DNA of 47,377 nucleotides from CAXNKG01 sp964202965 (GTDB lineage: Bacteria; Acidobacteriota; Vicinamibacteria; Vicinamibacterales; UBA2999). Positions 26,812-34,803 of the stretch are shown in pieces. The DNA lies in contig CAXNKG010000020.1 of NCBI GenBank assembly GCA_964202965.1, forward strand, positions 1-47,377, written 5' to 3'. Position 1 is the stretch's first letter; the number at the start of each line of letters is the position of its first letter. The position numbers were made by a program, and so were the translations under genes. The notes under the pieces were generated by a model. The model did not search any database. It saw nothing but the letters and a program-made list of their open reading frames with translations, and had not been told where the DNA came from.

Positions 26812-28158
26812 ATGGAAGCCAGTATCTGGGACCAGGTTCTCGCCCGCGTCGAGACGAAAGTCAACCGCCACAGCTTCTACACCTGGTTCAAGCCGACCTC
26901 CTTCATCGCGGATGGCGGGGGTTCGATTACCGTCAGGGTTCCCAATGTCCTCTTCAAGGACTGGCTGACCAAGCACTACTCCGTCGTGTTGTCCGAGGCG
27001 CTCACCGAGGTGCGGCGTCCAGGCGCCTTGCTCGTGTTTGTCGCCGAAGGCGGCGGAGTCCCGCCGGCGGCTGAAGACGTTCCGCCACCCGGGGTCATCG
27101 AGACGTCTCCCGTCGAGGACGTTGCAGCCGCGACGCCATCAAGCAGTGGTCTCAATCCGCGCTACACCTTCGATACGTTCATCGTCGGGCCGTCAAATCA
27201 GTTTGCGCACGCCGCGTGCCGCGCGGTGGCGGAAGCGCCCTCACGGTCGTACAACCCGCTGTTTATTTATGGCGGGGTGGGACTGGGGAAAACCCATCTG
27301 ATGCATGCCGTCGGACAGTATGTGCTCCAGTACGACCCGACGCTCAGGTTGACGTACATCTCGTCCGAGCGATTCATGAACGAGATGATCAACGCGCTTC
27401 GCTACGACCGCATTCTTGACTTCCGCGAGCGTTACCGGTCCGTCGACATCCTGCTCGTCGACGACATTCAGTTCGTGTCGGGCAAGGAAGGGACGCAGAC
27501 CGAGTTCTTCCACACCTTCAATGCGCTCTATGACGCGCAGAAACAGATCGTCCTCAGCAGCGACCATCCACCGCACGAGATCCCCGCGCTCGAGGAGCGG
27601 CTGCGATCGCGTTTTGAGTGGGGGCTTATTGCGGACATCCAGCCCCCGGACATCGAGACGCGCATCGCGATTCTCACGAGAAAGGCCGAAGCCGAAGGAG
27701 TGCCGCTTCCGGACAACGTCGCGATGTATATCGCCGGACGGATCAAGTCCAACATCCGCGAACTCGAGGGATCGCTGATCCGGCTCATCGCGTATGCATC
27801 GCTGACCGGACGTGAGATCTCCCTGGATCTGACGCAGGAGGTGTTGAAGAACGTCATCGAGCAGAACGCGAAGGCGGTGACGATTGAAACGATTCAGCGG
27901 TTCGTGGCGGACTATTACCAGATGAAGGTCGCCGATCTGAAGTCGCGCAACAACTCCAAATCGATCGCAATGCCGCGCCAGATTGCTATGTATCTCTGCA
28001 AGTCGCTGACGAATGCGTCGCTGCCGGAGATTGGACGCAGTTTTGGGGGAAAGCACCATTCCACGGTGATCCATTCGCTTAAGAAGGTCGAGGAACTCCG
28101 GAAACGTGAAGGAGATTTCAACACCCTGATGGCTAATTTCCTTCAGTCATTCCGCTGA
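26812..28158 (+). CDS. dnaA: Chromosomal replication initiator DnaA
   Basis: It binds oriC and opens it with ATP. The 448 residues have an N-terminal DnaB-interacting domain I (IWDQVLARVETKVNRHSFYTWFKPTSF), a Pro/Ala-rich domain II (~85-110), the AAA+ domain III with Walker A GGVGLGKT (~154-161) and Walker B ILLVDDIQFV (~212-221), and domain IV with the DnaA signature around residues 385-425 (PRQIAMYLCKSLT, GGKHHSTVIHS). It is the first rightward gene, divergent from rpmH. Confidence 0.98.
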   Translation: MEASIWDQVLARVETKVNRHSFYTWFKPTSFIADGGGSITVRVPNVLFKDWLTKHYSVVLSEALTEVRRPGALLVFVAEGGGVPPAAEDVPPPGVIETSPVEDVAAATPSSSGLNPRYTFDTFIVGPSNQFAHAACRAVAEAPSRSYNPLFIYGGVGLGKTHLMHAVGQYVLQYDPTLRLTYISSERFMNEMINALRYDRILDFRERYRSVDILLVDDIQFVSGKEGTQTEFFHTFNALYDAQKQIVLSSDHPPHEIPALEERLRSRFEWGLIADIQPPDIETRIAILTRKAEAEGVPLPDNVAMYIAGRIKSNIRELEGSLIRLIAYASLTGREISLDLTQEVLKNVIEQNAKAVTIETIQRFVADYYQMKVADLKSRNNSKSIAMPRQIAMYLCKSLTNASLPEIGRSFGGKHHSTVIHSLKKVEELRKREGDFNTLMANFLQSFR

Positions 28159-28422
28159 GATCGCGTTCTCCACAGCCCGCCGCGACCAACGGCTGTGGAG
28201 AAAAGGCGCCCCCCCATTTACCCACAGAAAACCCTCACGTCCGGGTGGGCAGGGTCACAGAATTATCAACAGTCTAAATTACTGGTAGACAAGGGTTAAC
28301 GGGCTAAAAATAGGTTTTGCGCAGCACCTTTTTTTCTATATAATTTCTTATCTCTTCTAACTCCTCTCTAAGAGGATCCGTTAACTGCGGACCACCACTC
28401 CGCCTGAGGTCATCACACGTCT
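28159..28422. other. oriC: Probable replication origin (oriC) between dnaA and dnaN
   Basis: The 264-bp gap has an inverted pair of DnaA-box-like sites, TTCTCCACA (28166-28174) and TGTGGAGAA (28194-28202), then TTACCCACA (28218-28226, one mismatch) and TTATCAACA (28263-28271, one mismatch). Next come an AT-rich stretch around 28270-28360 with long A/T runs, suited to unwinding, and a perfect inverted repeat TCCTCT-CTA-AGAGGA (28362-28376). Genes switch strand at dnaA and the parS sites are 8 kb away, which fits an origin. The unwinding site itself cannot be proven from sequence. Confidence 0.75.
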
Positions 28423-29526
28423 ATGGAACTTGTTGTCCGGAAGAATGACCTTCTGCGAGAACTACAACTTTTCCAGGGCATTGTGGAACGGAAGAACACG
28501 ATTCCTATTCTCGCAAACGTGCTGATCGAAGCGAAGGGCGACGAGGTGCGGATGCTCGCCACCGATCTCGAAGTCGCGTTGAGGAGCAGCTGTCAGGCCT
28601 CAGTGAGCAAGCCCGGGTCGCTGACGTTGCCGGCGAAGAAGCTGTACGAAATAGTCAAGGCGCTGCCGGAGACGGACGTTCGCATCGAAGAGGACAAGAA
28701 CGGCGTCAAGGTTGCGGCCGACCGATTCGACTCGCGGATGCAGACGCTCCCTCGCGAGGATTTCCCGACGCTGCCCGACGCCACCGGTAAGGGGCGCGCC
28801 GCGCTCCCGCGCAACGCGCTGAAGGAGATGGTCGCCAAAACACAGTTTGCGATCACTGGCGAGGACACCCGGTATTTTCTGAACGGAGCGAAATTCGTCC
28901 TGAAGCCGGACAGCATCACGCTCGTGGCCACCGACGGCCACCGCCTGGCGCTCGTCGAGGTCGCACATAAGCTGGGCCTCACCGAAGAAAGCGGCGTCAT
29001 TCTTCCGAAGAAGACGCTGCTCGAACTCGGGAAACTGCTCGTGGAGGGCGACGGCGACGTCATGTTCGAGAGCGGCGAGAACCACCTGTTCTTCGAGGTC
29101 GGCGGGCGCATGTTGATCTCACGCATGATCGACGGCCAGTTTCCCGCCTACGAACGGGTAATTCCGAAGGGCAATGACAAGCACATCGAGTTTGAACGCG
29201 AACGTCTGACCAACGCGGTCAAGCGCGTCGCCCTGCTCTCGAACGAGCGGTCCCGGGCGGTGAAGTTCGACATCTCGAAAGGGAAGGTTGATGTCACGTC
29301 GAGTAGTTCCGAGTTTGGCGAAGCGCGCGAAGAGATTCCCGTCGACTTCACGGGGGCCCCGCTCACGATTTCGTTCAACGCGCAGTACGTGCTCGATTTT
29401 CTGAACGTCGTCGAAACCGACACCGTCCAGTTGTCGCTGAAAGACGAAGTCAGTCAGGCGGTCATGAAACCGGTGGGCGCGCAGGGCTACGACTACACCT
29501 ACGTGATCATGCCGATGCGCATCTGA
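28423..29526 (+). CDS. dnaN: DNA polymerase III sliding clamp (beta subunit)
   Basis: It is the ring that tethers polymerase to DNA. The 367 residues show three repeated clamp domains: LRELQLFQGIVERKNTIPILANVLIEAKGDEVRMLATDLEVALR-type N-terminal domain, MVAKTQFAITGEDTRYFLNGAKFVL-type middle domain, and a C-terminal domain ending DYTYVIMPMRI, the standard DnaN end. It follows the candidate oriC. Confidence 0.98.
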   Translation: MELVVRKNDLLRELQLFQGIVERKNTIPILANVLIEAKGDEVRMLATDLEVALRSSCQASVSKPGSLTLPAKKLYEIVKALPETDVRIEEDKNGVKVAADRFDSRMQTLPREDFPTLPDATGKGRAALPRNALKEMVAKTQFAITGEDTRYFLNGAKFVLKPDSITLVATDGHRLALVEVAHKLGLTEESGVILPKKTLLELGKLLVEGDGDVMFESGENHLFFEVGGRMLISRMIDGQFPAYERVIPKGNDKHIEFERERLTNAVKRVALLSNERSRAVKFDISKGKVDVTSSSSEFGEAREEIPVDFTGAPLTISFNAQYVLDFLNVVETDTVQLSLKDEVSQAVMKPVGAQGYDYTYVIMPMRI

Positions 29527-29566
29527 CCAGATGAACTGACTGTCAGGGAATACCTCAAGGACACGC

Positions 29567-32197
29567 GTGGAACACACGGCACCACCAGAACAGAATCCGA
29601 ACCAGATCCCGTCGGGCAACCAGGTGACCGCCGGCCCTAATGGCCCCAGTGGTCCTAACGGCCCCAACGGCAGCGACTCGGGCTCAGCCGATTACGGCGC
29701 CGACAAGATCAAGGTTCTCGAAGGCCTCGAGGCGGTCCGGAAGCGGCCCGCCATGTACATCGGGTCGACGGGCGCGCCGGGTCTGCATCACCTCGTGTAC
29801 GAAATCGTCGACAACTCCATCGACGAGGCGCTCGCCGGGTACTGCGACCAGGTCAGCGTCACCATTCATATCGATCACTCCATCACCGTCGTCGACAACG
29901 GACGCGGCATCCCGACCGACCTGCATTCGAGCGGCAAGTCGGCGGCCGAAGTCGCGCTGACCGTGCTTCACGCCGGCGGCAAATTCGACAACGACAGCTA
30001 CAAGGTCTCAGGAGGCCTTCACGGCGTCGGGGTGTCGGTGGTCAACGCGCTGTCCGAGCGGCTCGACCTCGAGATCTGGCGCAACGGGCACGTATATCTG
30101 CAGAGTTACGAGCGCGGCAATCCGCTCGGTTCTCTCGAGATGACGGGCACCACGCAGCGTCGCGGCACGAAAGTCACCTTCAAGGCTGACACGCAGATCT
30201 TCGAGACCGTCGAATTCAGCTTCGAAACGCTGGCCCAGCGCCTTCGCGAGCTCGCATTCCTGAACGGCGGCATTGTCATCACGATTGACGACGAGCGGGA
30301 CGGCAAGAGTCACAAGTTTCAGTACGAGGGCGGGATCGCGTCATTCGTCGAACACCTCAACAAGAACAAGGTCGTCGTCAACAGCGCCCCGATGTTCATG
30401 AAGGGCGACAAGGACGGCATCGACGCCGAGATCGCGCTGCAGTGGAACGACGGATATTCCGAGCTGATCTTCTCCTTCGCCAACAACATCAACACGTACG
30501 AAGGCGGCACCCATCTCTCCGGCTTTCGCTCGGCGCTGACGCGCACGATCAACTCGTACGCCGCGAAGAACAACCTCGCGAAGGACTTGAAGGACGCGAC
30601 CATCAGCGGAGACGACATCCGCGAAGGGCTGACCGGCGTCATCAGCGTCAAGATTCCCCAGCCGCAGTTCGAGGGACAGACAAAAACGAAGCTGGGCAAC
30701 ACCGAGGTCAAGGGGATCGTCGAGACGATCGTCAACGATCGACTGGGGCAATTCCTCGAGGAGAACCCCGTCATCGCCAAGCGCATCATCGGCAAGGCCG
30801 TCGACGCCGCTCGCGCGCGTGAAGCCGCACGCAAGGCGCGCGATCTCGTACGCCGCAAGGGTGCTCTCGACGGCAGCGGCCTGCCAGGCAAGCTGGCCGA
30901 CTGCCAGGAGCGCGACCCGGCCCAGAGCGAGATCTACATCGTCGAAGGCGAGTCGGCCGGCGGGTCCGCCAAACAGGGCCGCGACCGCCGCTTCCAGGCG
31001 ATTCTGCCGATCAAGGGCAAGATCCTGAACGTCGAAAAGGCCCGGTTCGACAGGATGATCGGCAGCGACGAGATCAGAACGATGATCGCTGCGCTCGGCT
31101 GCGGTATAGGGACCGACGATTTCGACATCGAGAAGCTTCGGTACCACCGCGTCATCATCATGACGGACGCCGACGTCGACGGATCGCACATCCGCACGCT
31201 GCTCCTGACGTTCTTCTACCGGCAGATGGGACAACTGATCGACCGCGGCCACATTTACATCGCGCAGCCGCCGCTGTTCCGCGCAAAGCGCGGCCGCAAC
31301 GAGACGTACATCAAGGACGAGCGCGAGCTCGAGGGATTCCTGATCCGCCGCGCGGTCGAGTCGCGCGTAGTCAGGCTGGCCGACGGCACCGAGATGTTCG
31401 GCGAAGTCCTCGAGCGGTCGATGCAGCGCATCATCGGCTTCCGCAAACTGCTCCAGCAGGTCACGCGCCGCGGCGCGCCGCCGGACGTCGTCTCCGCGCT
31501 GCTGCAGGCCGATGCGCGCGACAAGTCGTTCTTCGAGCAGCGCGACAAGCTCGACATCATCTCGGCCCGCATGACGACCCCAGTGCGGTCGCTGACCGTC
31601 AACCGCGATGACGAGCACAACGCGTTCGACCTGGCGATCGAGGACCGCTCTCAGGGGTATCCCAGGGCGTACACGCTCGGGGTCGATTTCATCGCGTCCG
31701 GCGAGTACCGCACGCTGCTGGCGGCCTATGCCGATATCCGCGACATCAAATTCCCCGTCGTCGTGAAGACGACGGCCTCGGCGTCTGAGGACATCGCGCC
31801 CGATGATCAGATGGCTGCGGACGAGACGACGATCGGTGGAGCGCCGATCGACGACGCGACGAGAGCCGCGGCCGAGCCGAAGGCCACGACGGGCCCGGCG
31901 CGCGGCCGCAAGGACCCGGATACGACCCTCGATTCCGTGGACGCGTTCGTGGACTTCTTCATCGCCGCCGGCCGGAAGGGCGTGGCCGTCAACCGGTACA
32001 AGGGCCTCGGTGAAATGAACCCGGACACCCTGTGGGCGACGACGATGGACCCGGAGATTCGCACGCTGCTCCAGGTGCGCGCCGAGGACCACGCCGAAGC
32101 CGACCAAATGTTCACGACGCTCATGGGCGACCAGGTCGAGCCGCGCCGCAAGTTCATCGAGGACAACGCCCTCGACGTCAGAAACCTGGATGTGTAG
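29567..32197 (+). CDS. gyrB: DNA gyrase subunit B
   Basis: It supplies ATP hydrolysis and part of the Toprim cleavage centre. The 876 residues include the GHKL ATPase (EIVDNSIDEALAGYC ~78, VSGGLHGVGVSVVNAL), a transducer domain, and Toprim with EGESAGGSA (~460) and DADVDGSHI (~535). Two additions make it longer than E. coli GyrB (804): ~43 low-complexity residues before YGADKIKVLEGLEAVRKRP, containing four Gly-Pro-X triplets (23-35), and an Ala/Asp-rich insert (~740-790) before the conserved FVDFF and NRYKGLGEMNP. The start is GTG at 29567. It lies 40 bp after dnaN. Confidence 0.98.
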   Translation: MEHTAPPEQNPNQIPSGNQVTAGPNGPSGPNGPNGSDSGSADYGADKIKVLEGLEAVRKRPAMYIGSTGAPGLHHLVYEIVDNSIDEALAGYCDQVSVTIHIDHSITVVDNGRGIPTDLHSSGKSAAEVALTVLHAGGKFDNDSYKVSGGLHGVGVSVVNALSERLDLEIWRNGHVYLQSYERGNPLGSLEMTGTTQRRGTKVTFKADTQIFETVEFSFETLAQRLRELAFLNGGIVITIDDERDGKSHKFQYEGGIASFVEHLNKNKVVVNSAPMFMKGDKDGIDAEIALQWNDGYSELIFSFANNINTYEGGTHLSGFRSALTRTINSYAAKNNLAKDLKDATISGDDIREGLTGVISVKIPQPQFEGQTKTKLGNTEVKGIVETIVNDRLGQFLEENPVIAKRIIGKAVDAARAREAARKARDLVRRKGALDGSGLPGKLADCQERDPAQSEIYIVEGESAGGSAKQGRDRRFQAILPIKGKILNVEKARFDRMIGSDEIRTMIAALGCGIGTDDFDIEKLRYHRVIIMTDADVDGSHIRTLLLTFFYRQMGQLIDRGHIYIAQPPLFRAKRGRNETYIKDERELEGFLIRRAVESRVVRLADGTEMFGEVLERSMQRIIGFRKLLQQVTRRGAPPDVVSALLQADARDKSFFEQRDKLDIISARMTTPVRSLTVNRDDEHNAFDLAIEDRSQGYPRAYTLGVDFIASGEYRTLLAAYADIRDIKFPVVVKTTASASEDIAPDDQMAADETTIGGAPIDDATRAAAEPKATTGPARGRKDPDTTLDSVDAFVDFFIAAGRKGVAVNRYKGLGEMNPDTLWATTMDPEIRTLLQVRAEDHAEADQMFTTLMGDQVEPRRKFIEDNALDVRNLDV

Positions 32198-32241
32198 AAC
32201 CGGATCCGTAGTCGCGATACCGCGCATTCGGCGTTGAAGGC

Positions 32242-34737
32242 ATGAACACCACCCACAACAAGATCCCCGTCAACATCGAAGACGAGATGAAGCGCTCGTA
32301 CATGGATTACGCGATGAGCGTAATCGTGGGGCGCGCGCTGCCGGACATCCGCGACGGTCTGAAGCCGGCGCACCGCCGCGTGCTGTATGCGATGCGGCAG
32401 ATGGGCCTCGCATCCAACCGCGCCTACCGCAAGTGCGCCAAGATCGTCGGCGAAGTCATCGGCAACTATCATCCGCACGGCGACGCGCCTGCGTACGACA
32501 CGCTCGTCAGGCTCGCACAGGATTTCAACATGCGGTACCCCCTGGTCGACGGCCAGGGAAATTTCGGCTCCATCGACGGCGATCCGCCGGCCGCCTATCG
32601 ATACACCGAGGCGCGGCTCGAGTCGCTGGCCGAAGAGCTGATGGTCGACCTGGAGAAGGAGACCGTCGACTTCATTCCCAACTTCGACGAGACGACGGAG
32701 GAGCCGACGGTGCTGCCGGCGCCGTACCCGAATCTCCTCGTCAACGGCTCGGCCGGCATCGCGGTCGGCATGGCGACGAACATTCCTCCCCACAACATGC
32801 GGGAAGTGATCGACGCCGCGGTCTGGGCCATCGAAAGCGCGCAGAGCGACGAACCGCCGCCGGTCTCCGAAAAACAGCGCCGTCTGATCGAAATCGTGCA
32901 GGGCCCAGACTTCCCCACCGGCGGGTTCATCGTGGGGAGGGCAGGGATTCAGCAGGCGTATCTGACGGGACGCGGCACGATCATCATGCGCGGCAAGACC
33001 GAGATCGAGCTCTCGAAGAAGGGCGACCGCTCGTCGATCATCGTCACGGAGATCCCGTATCAGGTCAACAAGGCCAGGCTGATCGAGCGCATCGCCGAGC
33101 TGGTGCGCGAGAAGACGATCGAAGGCATCTCCGACATTCGCGATGAATCGGACCGCGACGGCATGCGGATCGCGATCGACCTGAAGCGCGGGGAGATGGG
33201 GGACGTCATCCTCAACAACCTGTACAAGCACACCGCGCTGCAGAGCAGCTTCGGCATCATCATGCTCGCCATCGTCGGAGGCCGCCCGCGCGTCCTCCCG
33301 CTCATCGAGCTGATCGACAACTTCGTGGAATTCCGCCGCGAGGTCGTCCGCCGGCGGACCGAATTCGAGCTCCGGAAGGCCGAAGCCCGGCGGCACATCC
33401 TCGACGGCCTCAAGATCGCCCTCGACCGCATCGACGCCGTGATCTCGCTGATCCGCGCGGCCAAGAACCCCGCCGATGCGCGCGAGGGCCTGATGACCGA
33501 GTTCGGCCTGTCGCAGCTCCAGGCGCAGGCGATCCTCGACATGCAGCTGCAGCGGCTCACCGGCCTCGAGCGCCAGAAGATTCTCGACGAGCTGGCCGAG
33601 CTGCTGAAACTGATCGAGCGTCTGCTGGCCATCCTGTCGAGCGACGCGCTGCTGATGCGGATCATCGTCGACGAGCTGAAGGCCGTCCGCGAGAAGCATG
33701 GCGACGATCGCAGGACCGAAATCGTGGCCGCGGAAGGCGAGTTCCGCATCGAGGACCTGATTGCCGAAGAAGACATGGCGATCACCGTCAGCAACACCGG
33801 GTACATCAAGCGCACGGCGATCACGAGCTACCGGAACCAGCGCCGCGGCGGCAAGGGCCGCATCGGCATGCGCACGCGCGAGGAGGACTTCGTCAGCCAC
33901 CTCTTCGTGGCGTCGACCCACGCCTACATCATGATTTTCTCGGATCGCGGGCGCGCCTACTGGCTCAAGGTGCATGAGATTCCCGACGTGGGACCCGACG
34001 GCCGCGGCAAGGCCATCGCGAACCTCGTGTCGATGCAGGACGGCGAACGGATTGCGGCGCTGCTCACGGTGAAGGAATTCGAGGACAACAAGTTCATCGT
34101 CATGGGTTCGAGGCGCGGCGAGGTCAAGAAGACCGAACTGACCGCCTTCAGCAACCCCCGCGCGGGCGGCATCATCGCCATGGACGTCGAAGACGGCGAT
34201 GCGGTCATGGCGGTGCAGATCTCCGACGGCACACACGAAATTCTGATAGGCACGCGGGACGGGATGTCGATTCGTTTCCCCGAGTCGGACGTCCGCTCGA
34301 TGGGTCGAACGGCCGGCGGCGTCCGCGGCGTCAGCCTGCGTGAAGGCGACGAGGTTGTGGGGATGGACGTGCTGACGCCGGGCGGGACCATCCTGAGCGT
34401 CACCGAGCAGGGCTACGGAAAGCGCACCGAAGTCGACGAGTATCGCGTGCAGTCCCGCGGCGGCGTCGGCATCATCAACATCCAGACGTCGGAACGGAAC
34501 GGCAAGGTCATTGGCGTCATGCAGGTCACCGATGACGATGAGCTGATGCTGATCACCCAGCAGGGCAAGATTCTGCGGATGGCCGCGAAGGACATCCGGA
34601 CCATCGGGCGTGCCACGCAGGGGGTCCGGCTGATCGACATCGAAGGCGACGACCGGGCCGTGTCGATCGCACGTCTGGCCGAGAAAGACGATGACGAGGG
34701 CTCGGCCGAGCCGCCTTCCGAAGTCGCGCCGGCGTAA
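32242..34737 (+). CDS. gyrA: DNA gyrase subunit A
   Basis: It cuts and rejoins the DNA gate segment. The 831 residues include the catalytic Tyr121 in AAYRYTEARL, the QRRGGKG box (533-539) that marks gyrase rather than topoisomerase IV, and a C-terminal beta-pinwheel. The quinolone-region helix reads HPHGDAPAYDT: the position of E. coli Ser83 is Ala82 here, while the Asp87 equivalent is kept. It lies 44 bp after gyrB and meets pcrA tail to tail. Confidence 0.98.
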   Translation: MNTTHNKIPVNIEDEMKRSYMDYAMSVIVGRALPDIRDGLKPAHRRVLYAMRQMGLASNRAYRKCAKIVGEVIGNYHPHGDAPAYDTLVRLAQDFNMRYPLVDGQGNFGSIDGDPPAAYRYTEARLESLAEELMVDLEKETVDFIPNFDETTEEPTVLPAPYPNLLVNGSAGIAVGMATNIPPHNMREVIDAAVWAIESAQSDEPPPVSEKQRRLIEIVQGPDFPTGGFIVGRAGIQQAYLTGRGTIIMRGKTEIELSKKGDRSSIIVTEIPYQVNKARLIERIAELVREKTIEGISDIRDESDRDGMRIAIDLKRGEMGDVILNNLYKHTALQSSFGIIMLAIVGGRPRVLPLIELIDNFVEFRREVVRRRTEFELRKAEARRHILDGLKIALDRIDAVISLIRAAKNPADAREGLMTEFGLSQLQAQAILDMQLQRLTGLERQKILDELAELLKLIERLLAILSSDALLMRIIVDELKAVREKHGDDRRTEIVAAEGEFRIEDLIAEEDMAITVSNTGYIKRTAITSYRNQRRGGKGRIGMRTREEDFVSHLFVASTHAYIMIFSDRGRAYWLKVHEIPDVGPDGRGKAIANLVSMQDGERIAALLTVKEFEDNKFIVMGSRRGEVKKTELTAFSNPRAGGIIAMDVEDGDAVMAVQISDGTHEILIGTRDGMSIRFPESDVRSMGRTAGGVRGVSLREGDEVVGMDVLTPGGTILSVTEQGYGKRTEVDEYRVQSRGGVGIINIQTSERNGKVIGVMQVTDDDELMLITQQGKILRMAAKDIRTIGRATQGVRLIDIEGDDRAVSIARLAEKDDDEGSAEPPSEVAPA

Positions 34738-34803
34738 GCCCGCGCTTTACATCCTTCCGGCCTGATCATCGCCGGCGGCTGTGTATGGCCTTCACCGGAG
34801 CGG

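Noticed and set aside
30341..34236. Two long minus-strand ORFs (628 and 809 codons) opposite gyrB and gyrA
   Set aside because: Both are antisense to gyrase genes with complete motifs, and neither resembles a protein family.
34757..34775. CCGGC-9 nt-GCCGG hairpin between gyrA and pcrA
   Set aside because: A 5-bp stem without a T-run; not enough to call a terminator.
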